Shown: positions 8,774 to 18,596 of the stretch, piece after piece
Layout: each line of letters opens with the position of its first letter
How positions within the stretch are numbered: the stretch's first letter is position 1
Source: an uncultured Ferrimonas sp.
Lineage (GTDB): Bacteria; Pseudomonadota; Gammaproteobacteria; Enterobacterales; Shewanellaceae
Direction: 5' to 3'
DNA: 64,000 nucleotides
NCBI RefSeq assembly: GCF_947489035.1
Contig: NZ_CANLCI010000003.1
Span: 1 to 64,000 of the forward strand
Notes under the pieces: model-generated
What the model saw: only the letters and a program-made list of their open reading frames with translations
Database searches by the model: none
What the model was told of the DNA's origin: nothing
Made by a program: the position numbers and the translations under genes

Positions 8774-9586
8774 TCAGATCCTAGGCAAATGTTGCCATTG
8801 ATCTTCCACCACAAACGCGTGTTCGTTACGGCTTGGATCGTACAGGTGTCGTGGCCACGGAAGCGCCTTAGGAAAGCCCCATTTGGGCAACAGGCGCCAA
8901 TCTCGCCCTGCTAGCCAATCCCCTTTAGCCAGCAATCGCCATGGCCGCGGTGGCAGCGACGATTGACCATACCAACGCCCTAATGGCGCCGCCGTGGCAA
9001 GGTGGGGCGGAAGCTCAAACTCTGCGGTGGGCAAGTACAACCGACCCTGCAATAGGATCCGCTGTTTGCTGACTCGCCATCCCTGTTGTTGCAACTGTTG
9101 CTTGGCGGCGGTGGTGGCACTGAGCGGTAACTGCTTCGTCAGCATGTGCTCTAATTTGTTGGCTAAGCAATCCTTTCTGCCAGGGCCTAGCCAATTGCTG
9201 GGCTCACGGCCATCGTCATCACCTAAGTAGAACTTAATCGCCAGCTCCCAGTGCTCAATGTTGCCGCTGGGCAGATGTCGCAGTACTAAATCTAAGGCGC
9301 CTTTGGTGCGCTGATCTTGCCAGATGGTGTGATCGCGGGCCAGAAGCTGATAATCCGGATGCCAGTGCAGCAAGGTGTACCACAGCTGCTCGTAATAGCT
9401 GCCTAGGCGACGGTGTTGGCGAACAAAGGGCGGCGTCAGTTGCTGTTCAAATTGGGCCAGTTGAGGCCAGAGCGGTCGAGCGAACTCCGTCAGAAATTGG
9501 CCGTCAATAAAGGACCCTTGCTGATAAAGCGGGGGAGCGCTGAGGATCCAGGCTAAGTCACGAGTGAGAGGATGTTTAAAGGGCAT
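8774..9586 (-). CDS. DUF1853 family protein
   Basis: A protein of about 270 residues with the conserved N-terminal HPLTRDLAWILSAPPL and a central HWELAIKFYLGDD (about residue 115). I recognise both from DUF1853 proteins, a family without a known function that has a nuclease-like acidic/lysine (E-x-K) segment. I choose the ATG at 9586, which gives the family N-terminus MPFKHPL. An in-frame ATG at 9601 is inside the terminator stem of the upstream gene. Neither has a Shine-Dalgarno, and the U-run directly abuts the ATG, so the translation start is unusual. Confidence 0.72.
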   Translation of the reverse strand: MPFKHPLTRDLAWILSAPPLYQQGSFIDGQFLTEFARPLWPQLAQFEQQLTPPFVRQHRRLGSYYEQLWYTLLHWHPDYQLLARDHTIWQDQRTKGALDLVLRHLPSGNIEHWELAIKFYLGDDDGREPSNWLGPGRKDCLANKLEHMLTKQLPLSATTAAKQQLQQQGWRVSKQRILLQGRLYLPTAEFELPPHLATAAPLGRWYGQSSLPPRPWRLLAKGDWLAGRDWRLLPKWGFPKALPWPRHLYDPSRNEHAFVVEDQWQHLPRI

Positions 9587-9611
9587 AAAAAAGCCGACCA
9601 TTGCGGTCGGC
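9587..9611 (-). terminator. Terminator of the small Ala/Lys-rich gene
   Basis: On the minus strand the 7-bp stem GCCGACC/GGTCGGC with a 5-nt loop is followed by six U. It lies 12 bp after the stop of the gene at 9623-9958 and directly before the start codon of the DUF1853 gene. Confidence 0.88.
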
Positions 9612-9622
9612 GATTTTGGACG

Positions 9623-9958
9623 TTATAGACCGCGTGGCAGTTTGCCGCCGTTGCCGATCTTTTGTGCCCATAACTGCTTTGGCGTTAAGCCACCGTTGCC
9701 TGAGGCTTTCACGGTTGCTTTTTTAGCAGCAGGTTTTGCTTTGGCTTCTTTTTTTACTGCTACTTTTTCTGCGGCAGCGGTTGGTGCTGCACCAGCAAGT
9801 TCAGCGGCCATCTCGGCCAAGCCAGCGAGGCGAACGGATTTGCCATCGTCTACTTTAAACCAGCTGCCTTTTTGTTCGATGGTAGGCTCTTTACCATGTT
9901 TGGCAAGGTACGCGGCAGTGAACTGCGCGATCACCTCTTCCTTATTCAGTTTTGACAT
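9623..9958 (-). CDS. Conserved-looking small protein, Ala/Lys-rich linker (function unknown)
   Basis: I do not recognise this 111-residue protein. It has three parts. An N-terminal helical segment of about 45 residues contains GSWFKVDDGKSVRLAGL. A low-complexity linker rich in alanine and lysine covers about residues 53-85. A short C-terminal block GLTPKQLWAQKIGNGGKLP follows. Such basic linkers are common in nucleic-acid-binding proteins, but that is only a guess. It is a single-gene unit with its own terminator, and it is divergent from ldhA. Confidence 0.65.
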   Translation of the reverse strand: MSKLNKEEVIAQFTAAYLAKHGKEPTIEQKGSWFKVDDGKSVRLAGLAEMAAELAGAAPTAAAEKVAVKKEAKAKPAAKKATVKASGNGGLTPKQLWAQKIGNGGKLPRGL

Positions 9959-10202
9959 GGGATCGGTCTGTTTAGCTTAAAATTCAGCGGGCAATATTAC
10001 CTGCTCGCGCTTCAGGGTTCAACTTTCAGCGGCGACAAAAGCAGCACACTGGGTTTATCAGTGCGGCGGATCAAATCCTTAGGGTGGCAAGCTTTACATT
10101 GATCACGGTTTTGAGGCGAAATCGCTGCCTTAGATTTAAGATTGAAGTGGCAACTGGCGCTTATCGCCACCACAGCAAGCATCAACAAAAGGAGAAAAGC
10201 GT

Positions 10203-11198
10203 ATGCAAATCAAAAAAGTGGCCGTATTTTCAACAAAACCATACGACCAACGCTTTTTAGAAGAGGCGAATCAAGACAGCCGCATTGAGCTGACCTACTT
10301 CGAAACTCGCTTACGTCAGCGTACCGTGAAACTGTCTGAAGGGTTTGACGCCGTATCCTGTTTCGTAAATGACATTGTTGATCGTGATGTGATTGAACAG
10401 CTGGCTAAGCACGGTGTAAAAATGATCGCACTGCGTTGTGCCGGTTTTAACAATGTTGATATGCAGGCCGCCAATGAATTTGGGGTGCGGGTTTGCAACG
10501 TTCCAAGCTACTCGCCAGAATCCGTTGCCGAACACGCGTTGGCGATGATGTTTGCGCTTAACCGTAAAATTACCCGAGCGAACGTGCGGGTAAAAGAGCA
10601 CAACTTTGATCTGGACGGTTTATTGGGCTTTAACTTTGCCAAGGCCACCATTGGGATCATCGGCACCGGTAAAATTGGTGTTGCCACCATGCGGGCATTG
10701 AAAGGGCTGGGCTGTGAGCTGCTGTGCTATGACCCATACCCGAATGAACACGCTGCAGCACTGGGTGAATACACCGATTTAGACACCATCTACGCACGCA
10801 GTGATGTGATCAGCCTGCACTGCCCACTGACCGATGACACCTACCACATCATCGATAAAGACAGCATCGCTAAGATGAAAGACAACGTTATGCTGATCAA
10901 CACTTCCCGCGGTGGTTTGGTGAATGCCCAAGACGCGCTGGATGGGATGAAGTCGGGCAAGGTGGGTTACCTGGGTCTGGATGTGTACGAGCTGGAAGGC
11001 GATTTGTTCTTCCGCGATCTGTCTGGCCGAGTGCCTAACGATGATGTATTCGCCCTGTTGCTGAGTTACCCTAACGTTTTGGTAACTGGTCACCAAGGTT
11101 ACTTCACCAAAGAAGCCCTTGAGCAGATCGCCTCCACCACATTGGATAACTTGGAGCAATACTTCCAAGGCAACACCAGTGGCAACGAATTAAAATAA
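10203..11198 (+). CDS. ldhA: Fermentative D-lactate dehydrogenase
   Basis: The 331-residue enzyme matches E. coli LdhA, which reduces pyruvate to D-lactate with NADH during fermentation. It has the start MQIKKVAVFSTKPYD, the NAD site GIIGTGKIG (about 151-159), and the catalytic Arg in NTSRGGLVN (about 235), Glu in DVYELEGD (about 264) and His in VTGHQGYFT (about 296). A clear AAAAGGAG lies 8 bp before the ATG. The 244-bp upstream gap holds a small GC-rich inverted repeat (TGGCG/CGCCA near 10155-10170) but no regulator site I can name. Confidence 0.95.
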   Translation: MQIKKVAVFSTKPYDQRFLEEANQDSRIELTYFETRLRQRTVKLSEGFDAVSCFVNDIVDRDVIEQLAKHGVKMIALRCAGFNNVDMQAANEFGVRVCNVPSYSPESVAEHALAMMFALNRKITRANVRVKEHNFDLDGLLGFNFAKATIGIIGTGKIGVATMRALKGLGCELLCYDPYPNEHAAALGEYTDLDTIYARSDVISLHCPLTDDTYHIIDKDSIAKMKDNVMLINTSRGGLVNAQDALDGMKSGKVGYLGLDVYELEGDLFFRDLSGRVPNDDVFALLLSYPNVLVTGHQGYFTKEALEQIASTTLDNLEQYFQGNTSGNELK

Positions 11199-11205
11199 GT
11201 AGAAT

Positions 11206-11961
11206 ATGCAAAGACAGGAACTGCTCAGCTATTTGGATGGCTTGTTAAAACCATGGCAGCTAAAGGATTACGCCCCTAACGGCCTGCAAGTTGAAGGTCG
11301 GGATGAGATCCACACCATTGTGACAGCGGTAACCGCAGATCAGCGGGTGCTGGATAAAGCGGTTGAGCTAGGGGCCGATTGCGTGCTGGTACACCACGGT
11401 TACTTTTGGAAAAGTGAACCGGCGGTGATCACCGGCATGAAGCAGCGCCGTTTGAAGGCGTTACTGTGTAACGACATCAACCTGATCGGTTACCACCTGC
11501 CTTTGGATGTTCACCCTGAGCTGGGCAACAACGCTCAGCTGGCGCGTTTACTGCGGATCAGCAATGTTCGACCGCTGCACGAAGGTAACGACACCGATCT
11601 TGTGCTGCGCGGTGAGTTTGAAACGGCCATGAGCGGGGCCGAATTAGCTGAGTATCTGGGCCATAAACTGGGGCGCCAGCCGTTGCACATCGCCGGCCAT
11701 AATCGGCCGATTAAGACCTTAGCATGGTGCAGTGGCGGGGCTCAGGATTACCTTGATGAGGTCGCCAGTTTTGGCCTTGATGCCTTTATCTCGGGTGAGG
11801 TGTCCGAACGCACTTACCACAGTGCGGTAGAACAGGGGATCGATTACTTTGCCGCTGGCCACCACGCCACCGAGCGTGGTGGCATTCAGGCCTTGGGTGA
11901 TCATTTAGCCAGTAAGTTTTTTCTGGATGTTCACTTCGTTGATACTCCTAATCCGGTGTAG
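11206..11961 (+). CDS. NIF3-like dinuclear metal centre protein (YbgI family)
   Basis: A 251-residue member of the NIF3/YbgI family, hexameric proteins with a two-metal site. The metal-binding HHGYFWK (about 64), HLPLD and the C-terminal GHHATERGG (about 222) are all present, as is the family start LDGLLKPWQLKDYAPNGLQVEG. The family has been annotated as GTP cyclohydrolase type 2, but its physiological role is unsettled. It lies 7 bp after ldhA and is probably co-transcribed with it. Confidence 0.9.
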   Translation: MQRQELLSYLDGLLKPWQLKDYAPNGLQVEGRDEIHTIVTAVTADQRVLDKAVELGADCVLVHHGYFWKSEPAVITGMKQRRLKALLCNDINLIGYHLPLDVHPELGNNAQLARLLRISNVRPLHEGNDTDLVLRGEFETAMSGAELAEYLGHKLGRQPLHIAGHNRPIKTLAWCSGGAQDYLDEVASFGLDAFISGEVSERTYHSAVEQGIDYFAAGHHATERGGIQALGDHLASKFFLDVHFVDTPNPV

Positions 11962-11991
11962 TTAATGCGCAGACACGACAAAGGAATGTTT

Positions 11992-12471
11992 ATGTCATTG
12001 CTGCCAGCCGTCGCTGCGTCAGTGATGTTGGTTGGTGCCAGCCCAACGGCGAACGCCAATGATGGTGCTGATGCGTTGCCGCAATTAGTGGTATTGTTAA
12101 ACCAGCAACTGCAACAGCAGCAATGGGCGGTGGGGCCGGCGCACAGTCGCTTTTACTTTGAACTGGGCGCTGAAACGGCGGATCTGCATTTTGTGCTTGC
12201 ACAGCAAGTGCAGCAGCACGAGTTATTGCAACAGGTCGAGCGCAGCCAGCGTAGCGCTCGATTCGTGCAGATGTACCGTTATGCCAATCAGCAAAGTGGC
12301 GGAGAGTATGGTGAAGTGATGAGCGCTGCCATGCAGCAATCGTTATGCATGTTGCCACACACCAGTAAGTTACTTGCTAGTGGCTTAGGAATTGAATTGC
12401 AGTACCGCACAGACGCAGACAGCAACGCGCCGATGATGTTGATAGACCGCTACGGCTTCAGCGGCTGCTAA
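11992..12471 (+). CDS. Small exported protein, function unknown
   Basis: I do not recognise this 159-residue protein. A signal peptide of about 20-22 residues (MSLLPAVAASVMLVGASPTANA, shown only as start M-S-L-L and end T-A-N-A cleavage region) precedes a Gln-rich helical stretch with LLNQQLQQQQWAVGP. Only two cysteines remain in the mature part, which could pair. The start at 11992 is chosen because AAGGA lies 6 nt upstream; the frame opens earlier at 11965 without a site. It follows the NIF3 gene closely and may share its transcript. Confidence 0.6.
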   Translation: MSLLPAVAASVMLVGASPTANANDGADALPQLVVLLNQQLQQQQWAVGPAHSRFYFELGAETADLHFVLAQQVQQHELLQQVERSQRSARFVQMYRYANQQSGGEYGEVMSAAMQQSLCMLPHTSKLLASGLGIELQYRTDADSNAPMMLIDRYGFSGC

Positions 12472-12487
12472 GGTGGCATCGATGTAA

Positions 12488-14284
12488 TTAAACGGCCCCA
12501 TGGCCGTTTTTTTCATTCGGCGGCAGCAACGCCATCACTTCCCACTCTGGCTGTGGTAACCAGTCACTGCTTTGGCTAAAGATCTTTACCCGCCCCTTGG
12601 GGGGCAGAGCCAGCAGCGGTACCGCATAGGGGTTTTGCATCTGATATTGCTGCCACACAAATTCGGGCGACAAAGTGGTGCTGCTGATGGCCCACCCCTG
12701 CATGAGCCTGCGTTCTAACTCCAACAACGTTTGGCCATTAAATAGTGATTGGTGGTGGTGGCGCTGCTGTTTCCTTGGGCTTTGGATCGTATTGGGCTCG
12801 GCCAGTCGATAAATGTTCGGTTTACCCAAGAGATCTTGATAGTGATAAGCGATCTCCGTGTTTTGCTGGCGATAGGGTGACAGCACCATCAATCGCTTGA
12901 TTAACGACAGATCCAATTGGCTTTGAGCGTGCTCGGACATCGGATTGCCATAATAAACCTGCAAGCCCTGCATGCGGGCGTGGCTTAAATTATCCCAGTT
13001 GGTGTCGCATAGCAGTGCGGGGATCTTGTGCTCGGTTAAGGCTGCGGCGATGGCTTGCGCCAGCGGATTGCAACCAAAGATCAACACGCCATTGCAGGGC
13101 GGCGCTTGCTGGCCAAGCCACTTCACCACGGTTGGGGTTAACACGCTTTGCAGCACCACCGTGGTCACAATCACTAAAAACACCAAGGCCACCAGTTTGT
13201 CTGCCCCAGCAATGCCCAGTTGCTGCAGCTTTAAGGCAAACAGTGCCGAGATCGCGGCGGCGACAATCCCTCGTGGGGCGATCCAGCCCAGCAACAGCAA
13301 TTCACGCCAATGGAGTTGGTTGCCAAGGCCGCACAACCACACCGCGATGGGCCTCGCGATCAGAATCAATACTGCCAACCAAGCCAATGCTTGCAGATCA
13401 ATCAGCGCAATCACGCTTGGTTCAAGCCGAGCTGCTAATAAAATGAATAACGCTGAGATCAGTAACACCGATAAGGTTTCTTTAAATTCGATGATTCGCT
13501 CTAAATCAAGGTCGTCGCTGTTGGCCAGCCAGATCCCCATAACGGTTACCGTAAGCAGCCCAGATTCGTGCATTAATTCATTGCTGATCCCAAAAGCCGC
13601 CAGCATCAAGGTTAATACGGCGATGGTTTCAAGGTAATGGGGCAGCCAACGGTGGCGCAGAGCATAAGCCAACAGATAGCCGCCAAGTGCACCAATCACC
13701 AGGCCGGTCGCGATGGTAAAGCCAAAGATGGACAGCGCATGGGGCAGGGCGGCAGCGCCTTGGCTGGCACTGAGAAACTCATACACCAAGACCGCGAGCA
13801 AGGCACCGATGGGATCAATTAAGATCCCTTCCCATTGCAGAATGGTGGCGATTTTGGGATTAACACGGATGCTACGCAGCAGCGGGGTAATGACCGTTGG
13901 CCCAGTAACCACCACTAAGGAGCCAAGTAAAGCGGCAACCGGCAGTGGCAAGGCCAAAATATAATGCGCCGCAACGGTGGCGATGGCGAAGGTCACAACC
14001 ATGCCTGGCAGCACCAAATTACGCACCATTTTATTTTGGCCGCGCAGTTGATCAAAGCGCAAACTGAGGCTTCCCTCAAATAGGATCACAGCCACCGCCA
14101 TCGAGACTATTGGGAACAGCAAGGGGCCAAGCAGTTGATCCGGTTGCAACAGCCCCAGAGCCGGCCCAAGCATTAAGCCGGTCAGCAGCAGCGGCAAAAT
14201 GGCCGGTAGTCGCAGACGAAACGCTAACCACTGGCACAGAATGCTCAGTAGCCCCAATAAACACAGATGCAGCAGCGGCGACAT
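12488..14284 (-). CDS. CPA-family cation:proton antiporter with C-terminal TrkA-like domain
   Basis: A 598-residue membrane protein with about 12-13 helices (residues 1-400) of the Na+/H+ exchanger fold, including GPTVITPLLRSI and EGILIDPIGALLAVL, the core motif with the conserved Asp. Residues after about 405 form a soluble Rossmann-like part (GVLIFGCNPLAQAIAAALTEH) resembling a degenerate TrkA-N domain that may sense nucleotides. It probably exchanges Na+ or K+ for H+. The ATG at 14284 has GGAG 5 nt upstream; the frame remains open to 14545 through non-coding sequence including the metG terminator, so I reject the longer form. Confidence 0.85.
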   Translation of the reverse strand: MSPLLHLCLLGLLSILCQWLAFRLRLPAILPLLLTGLMLGPALGLLQPDQLLGPLLFPIVSMAVAVILFEGSLSLRFDQLRGQNKMVRNLVLPGMVVTFAIATVAAHYILALPLPVAALLGSLVVVTGPTVITPLLRSIRVNPKIATILQWEGILIDPIGALLAVLVYEFLSASQGAAALPHALSIFGFTIATGLVIGALGGYLLAYALRHRWLPHYLETIAVLTLMLAAFGISNELMHESGLLTVTVMGIWLANSDDLDLERIIEFKETLSVLLISALFILLAARLEPSVIALIDLQALAWLAVLILIARPIAVWLCGLGNQLHWRELLLLGWIAPRGIVAAAISALFALKLQQLGIAGADKLVALVFLVIVTTVVLQSVLTPTVVKWLGQQAPPCNGVLIFGCNPLAQAIAAALTEHKIPALLCDTNWDNLSHARMQGLQVYYGNPMSEHAQSQLDLSLIKRLMVLSPYRQQNTEIAYHYQDLLGKPNIYRLAEPNTIQSPRKQQRHHHQSLFNGQTLLELERRLMQGWAISSTTLSPEFVWQQYQMQNPYAVPLLALPPKGRVKIFSQSSDWLPQPEWEVMALLPPNEKNGHGAV

Positions 14285-14502
14285 GATGACTCCAGTTAAC
14301 CTGCCCATTAGGCGAATATGGTTTCCTAACAGCGGTTGATGAAGGGTAGGTGAGTCGGCCAATTCAAGCCGCAGCAAATGAGCGAATTCGGGGTTACCAG
14401 ACGGCGGAAACGATCTATGCTGGAGCCAACCGACGCCGGTGAAGCGTTGAACGCGAGTGTGCCACCGCCGTCGGTTCGTGAACTGCCGAACCAGCCAGAC
14501 AT

Positions 14503-14534
14503 AAAAAAACCGAAGCCCAAGGCTTCGGTTTTTT
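14503..14534. terminator. Terminator after metG
   Basis: A 9-bp stem ACCGAAGCC/GGCTTCGGT with a 3-nt loop is flanked by A7 on one side and T6 on the other. On the minus strand it lies 23 bp beyond the metG stop. The remaining bases to the antiporter start (14285-14502) show no gene; they presumably hold the antiporter promoter. Confidence 0.92.
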
Positions 14535-14556
14535 GGTTTAAGCACTAGGGCCTAAT

Positions 14557-16614
14557 TTACATGATGCGCTGACCAGGTACGGCACCGGCATCTGGGCTGA
14601 ACAGGTAGATATCTTCCCCACCTGGGCCTGCTGCCAAGACCATGCCTTCCGACAGGCCAAACTTCATTTTACGTGGGGCAAGGTTGGCCACCAAGATGGT
14701 TAACCGACCTTCCAGATCTTCTGGCTTGTAAGCCGATTTGATCCCAGAAAACACTTGGCGAGTTTCGCCGCCAATGTCCAAGGTCATCTTAATCAGCTTC
14801 TTAGCGCCTTCAACGTGCTCTGCTTTGGCGATGCGGGCAACGCGCAGATCGGTTTTGGCAAAAGTGTCGAAGTCGATGGTGTCGGCAATCGGATCTTTTT
14901 CCAGCTCGTCATTACCCGAAGCGGTGGTTTCTTCTGCCGGTGCTGCCGCTTGTTCCTGCGCCAGATCCGCCTTGGTTGCTTCGATGATGGCATCGATTTT
15001 GGCCGGTTCAATACGTTGGATCAACGCTTTGAACTTGTTGATCTGGTGGCCAGTCAGGGTGTCATTAATCCCATCCCAGGTCAGCTCACTGTTTAAGAAC
15101 GCTTCTACGTTCTCAGCCATTTGTGGCAACACAGGCTTCAGGTAAGTCATTAGGATGCGGAACAAGTGAATGCCCATAGAGCAAACTTCGTGGGTCTTTT
15201 GCTCCATGCCTTCTTGCTTAGCCATCGCCCATGGGGCCATGTCTGCAATGTAGGCGTTGGCCTTGTCTGCCAAGGCCATCACTTCGCGGATTGCTTTACC
15301 GTACTCACGGCCTTCAAACAGTGCCGCAATGGTTGGCTGCGCCTGTTGGAACTCCGCCAGCAACGCTGGGTTTTCAACGTTATCGGCTAACTTGCTGTCG
15401 AAGCGCTTGGCGATAAAGCCTGCGGTGCGGGAAGCGATGTTAACCAGCTTACCAACCATGTCGGAGTTCACGCGCTGGGCGAAGTCTTCGAGGTTCAAGT
15501 CGATATCATCGATGCGATCGTTCAGTTTCGCCGCGTAGTAGTAACGCAGGTATTCTGGGTGCAGGTGATCCAAGTAAGTGCGGGCCTTGATAAAGGTGCC
15601 GCGAGACTTCGACATCTTCGCGCCGTTAACGGTAACGTAACCGTGGGCGAAGACGTTGGTTGGCTTACGCAGATCGGCGCCGTGCAGCATCGCTGGCCAG
15701 AACAAGCTGTGGAAGTAGATGATGTCCTTACCGATGAAGTGGTACAGCTCGGTGGTGGAATCTTTGCTCCAGAACTCATCGAAGTTCAGATCATCGCGGC
15801 GCTGACACAGGTTATCGAACGAGCCCATGTAACCAATTGGCGCGTCCAACCAGACGTAGAAGAACTTCTTGCCATCGGTGCCTGGGATCTCAAAGCCGAA
15901 GTAAGGGGCATCGCGAGAGATATCCCACTGCTGCAGACCTTGCTCGAACCATTCGTTCAATTTGTTGGCCATTTCAGACTGCAGGGCACCGGAGGTGGTC
16001 CACTGCTGCAATACGTCTTTAAACTGGGGCAAATCGAAGAAGTAATGCTCGGAGTCTTTCATTACTGGGGTGGCACCAGAAACAACTGACTTAGGCGCGA
16101 TCAATTCAACAGGAGAGTAGGTTGCCCCACACACTTCACAGTTGTCGCCGTTCTGTTCTTCGGCCTTACACTTAGGGCAGGTACCGGTGACAAAGCGATC
16201 TGGCAGGAACATCTGCTTCTCAGGATCAAACAACTGTTCAATCACGCGAGTTTTGATGAAGCCACTGTCGTTCAAGCGATTGTAGATTTCGCTCGACCAC
16301 TTACGGTTTTCGTCCGAGTGGGTAGAGTGGTAGTTGTCGTAGTTAACCAGAAAGTCAGCAAAGTCGGCTTGATGCTCTTTGGAAACCTCTGCGATCATCT
16401 GTTCTGGCGTGATCCCCATCTTCTGCGCTTTAAGCATGATAGGTGTGCCGTGGGTATCATCGGCACAAACCGCAATACATTGATGGCCGCGCAGTTTCTG
16501 GAAGCGAGCCCAGATGTCGGTTTGAATATGCTCCAGCATGTGGCCAAGGTGGATGGAGCCATTGGCGTACGGTAACGCGCTGGTCACCAGAATTTTTCTC
16601 TTCTCGACTGACAT
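14557..16614 (-). CDS. metG: Methionine-tRNA ligase
   Basis: The 685-residue class I synthetase charges tRNA-Met. It shows the HIGH-type motif HLGH (about 22-25), a zinc knuckle with CPKC and CEVC pairs (about 145-162), and KMSKS (about 333). A C-terminal EMAP-like tRNA-binding domain lies after about 580, with [15 protein letters not shown] and the [10 protein letters not shown] signature. The linker before it is Ala/Glu-rich. Length and start [19 protein letters not shown] are standard for the dimeric form. Divergent from apbC. Confidence 0.97.
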   Translation of the reverse strand: MSVEKRKILVTSALPYANGSIHLGHMLEHIQTDIWARFQKLRGHQCIAVCADDTHGTPIMLKAQKMGITPEQMIAEVSKEHQADFADFLVNYDNYHSTHSDENRKWSSEIYNRLNDSGFIKTRVIEQLFDPEKQMFLPDRFVTGTCPKCKAEEQNGDNCEVCGATYSPVELIAPKSVVSGATPVMKDSEHYFFDLPQFKDVLQQWTTSGALQSEMANKLNEWFEQGLQQWDISRDAPYFGFEIPGTDGKKFFYVWLDAPIGYMGSFDNLCQRRDDLNFDEFWSKDSTTELYHFIGKDIIYFHSLFWPAMLHGADLRKPTNVFAHGYVTVNGAKMSKSRGTFIKARTYLDHLHPEYLRYYYAAKLNDRIDDIDLNLEDFAQRVNSDMVGKLVNIASRTAGFIAKRFDSKLADNVENPALLAEFQQAQPTIAALFEGREYGKAIREVMALADKANAYIADMAPWAMAKQEGMEQKTHEVCSMGIHLFRILMTYLKPVLPQMAENVEAFLNSELTWDGINDTLTGHQINKFKALIQRIEPAKIDAIIEATKADLAQEQAAAPAEETTASGNDELEKDPIADTIDFDTFAKTDLRVARIAKAEHVEGAKKLIKMTLDIGGETRQVFSGIKSAYKPEDLEGRLTILVANLAPRKMKFGLSEGMVLAAGPGGEDIYLFSPDAGAVPGQRIM

Positions 16615-16759
16615 CGTCTCTCGTTTCTGTTTTGGTACGGATCAAAGCCGCAAGTCTAACTTAAGACTTCACTTTTTTCACCCGCAAGCGGCGCTAATGC
16701 GCGCTTTGTCTTCACCTTTTGGTACACTTGCAGCTATTGCTAAACATAGGAACTGGCTT

Positions 16760-17869
16760 GTGACCGATTTTGTCCTGCACAACACCCTCCCTGAGTCTCT
16801 ATCTCAACTGGTTTTAGACCGCCTAAAAAGCTTCAATGAACCGCTATTAAATCAAAACTTGATCGACTTAGATATCTTGCGCGCGCTGGCCATTGACGAC
16901 CGCTGCCTGCAAGTGGGGTTGTTGATGCCATACCCCTGTCAGTCGCAATACCATGATTTGGTGATGGCGCTGACCAACCACTTGGCTGAGCTGGATGGCA
17001 TCGATCAAGTCGAGTGCGAAATCGGGTTGAATGTGGCCGCAGTGCACGGCGGCAGTGCCGCGCCGCACCCGAAGATCCGCAATGTGATTGCGGTGGGTTC
17101 CGGTAAAGGTGGGGTGGGTAAATCCACAACCGCAGTGAACCTTGCCCTAGCATTGGCTGCCGAAGGCGCCCGCGTGGGCATGCTGGATGCGGACATTTAT
17201 GGCCCCTCCATTCCAACCATGTTGGGCTGCACTGATTTTTCCCCAAGCAGTAATGATGGCAAGACCATGCAACCGGCCTATGTTCATAACATGGCGGTGA
17301 TGTCGATGGGCTTTTTGGTGACCGACGACAACGCTTCGGCGTGGCGTGGGCCAATGGCCGCTGGGGCGATGGAGCAGTTGATGAACGAAACCAACTGGCC
17401 AGAATTGGATTACTTGGTGATTGATATGCCACCGGGTACCGGCGACATTCAATTAACCCTGTCGCAAAAATTCCCTGTCTCCGGAGCGGTGATTGTGACT
17501 ACCCCACAGGAGATCGCCACCTTGGATGCCCGCAAAGGGATCACCATGTTTAACAAGGTGCATGTGCCGGTGCTGGGCATTGTGGAAAACATGAGTTACC
17601 ACCTGTGTCAAAATTGTGGCAGTAAAGAACATCCGTTCGGTCAGGGCGGTGGACTCGAAACCGCAAATAGGTACAATGTGCCGCTTTTGGGCGAATTGCC
17701 GCTAAATGTGTCAGTTAGAGAGCATTTAGATAGCGGAAAGCCAACGGTTGTCGCTGAGCCTGACGGTGAGATCTCTGCAGAGTATCGCACCATCGCCCGT
17801 AACGTGGCGGCAGCCCTGATCCATCGCTCTCAGCCTCAGGGCTTGAGCATTGAGATCACTAACGAATAA
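16760..17869 (+). CDS. apbC: Iron-sulfur cluster carrier ATPase Mrp/ApbC
   Basis: The 369-residue protein has an N-terminal MIP18-like domain (about 1-95) followed by the P-loop NTPase domain with SGKGGVGKSTT (about 115), DADIYGPSIP, DMPPGTGD and the CQNC pair (about 280) that holds a transferable Fe-S cluster. I use the GTG at 16760 with AGGAA 7 nt upstream. This gives the E. coli Mrp length; the open frame reaches back into the metG promoter region and the metG gene. The pairing metG/mrp is conserved in enterobacteria. Confidence 0.95.
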   Translation: MTDFVLHNTLPESLSQLVLDRLKSFNEPLLNQNLIDLDILRALAIDDRCLQVGLLMPYPCQSQYHDLVMALTNHLAELDGIDQVECEIGLNVAAVHGGSAAPHPKIRNVIAVGSGKGGVGKSTTAVNLALALAAEGARVGMLDADIYGPSIPTMLGCTDFSPSSNDGKTMQPAYVHNMAVMSMGFLVTDDNASAWRGPMAAGAMEQLMNETNWPELDYLVIDMPPGTGDIQLTLSQKFPVSGAVIVTTPQEIATLDARKGITMFNKVHVPVLGIVENMSYHLCQNCGSKEHPFGQGGGLETANRYNVPLLGELPLNVSVREHLDSGKPTVVAEPDGEISAEYRTIARNVAAALIHRSQPQGLSIEITNE

Positions 17870-17876
17870 TGAATAG

Positions 17877-17897
17877 AAGGGGCCTTTTGGCCCCTTT
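17877..17897 (+). terminator. Hairpin after apbC
   Basis: The stem AAGGGGCC/GGCCCCTT with loop TTTT is followed by only a short T-run. It probably reduces but may not fully stop transcription from apbC into udk, 31 bp downstream. Confidence 0.7.
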
Positions 17898-17927
17898 ACC
17901 TTAACTTCTGTGTGAGATAGCAACACT

Positions 17928-18572
17928 ATGACTTCCGAACAGCAATGCGTCATCATCGGTATCGCGGGTGCATCTGCATCAGGTAAGAGCTTGATTGCTC
18001 GTACTATTTACGAAGAACTGACGCGTGATCTGGGCACTGATCAAATTGAAGTGATCAACGAGGACGCCTACTACAAAGATCAATCTCACCTGACCATGGA
18101 AGAGCGGGTTAAGACAAACTACGACCACCCAAACGCCTTAGACCACGATTTGTTGGTACATCATCTGCAGATGTTAAAGGCGGGCAAATCAGTTGAAGTG
18201 CCAACGTATAGCTACGTTGAGCACACGCGCATGCAAGAAACCCATTCGGTTACTCCGAAGAAGGTGATCATCCTAGAAGGGATCTTGCTGCTGACCAACC
18301 AAGCGCTGCGTGAGCAGATGCATGCTTCGGTGTTTATGGATACGCCATTGGATATCTGTTTTATCCGTCGCCTGACCCGCGATGTTGAAGAGCGCGGGCG
18401 TTCGATGGAATCGGTGATCGGCCAATACCAAAGCACAGTACGACCAATGTTCCTGCAGTTTATTGATCCATCCAAACAACATGCAGACATTATTGTGCCT
18501 CGTGGTGGTAAAAACCGCATCGCTATTGATATCCTCAAGGCCAAAATCCGTCAGCTTGTAAATGCTGACTAA
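17928..18572 (+). CDS. udk: Uridine kinase
   Basis: The 214-residue enzyme phosphorylates uridine and cytidine in pyrimidine salvage. It closely matches E. coli Udk, with the P-loop GASASGKS (about 15-22), [18 protein letters not shown] and [12 protein letters not shown]. Length is normal. It starts a run of same-strand genes that continues with dcd 24 bp downstream. Confidence 0.97.
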   Translation: MTSEQQCVIIGIAGASASGKSLIARTIYEELTRDLGTDQIEVINEDAYYKDQSHLTMEERVKTNYDHPNALDHDLLVHHLQMLKAGKSVEVPTYSYVEHTRMQETHSVTPKKVIILEGILLLTNQALREQMHASVFMDTPLDICFIRRLTRDVEERGRSMESVIGQYQSTVRPMFLQFIDPSKQHADIIVPRGGKNRIAIDILKAKIRQLVNAD

Positions 18573-18596
18573 AACAAAAATAACAAGGACATACGG

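Noticed and set aside
12972..13637. A 221-codon open frame on the plus strand
   Set aside because: It is antisense to the antiporter gene, has no recognisable domain and is rich in Ser/Thr/Ala as expected for a shadow of membrane-protein codons.
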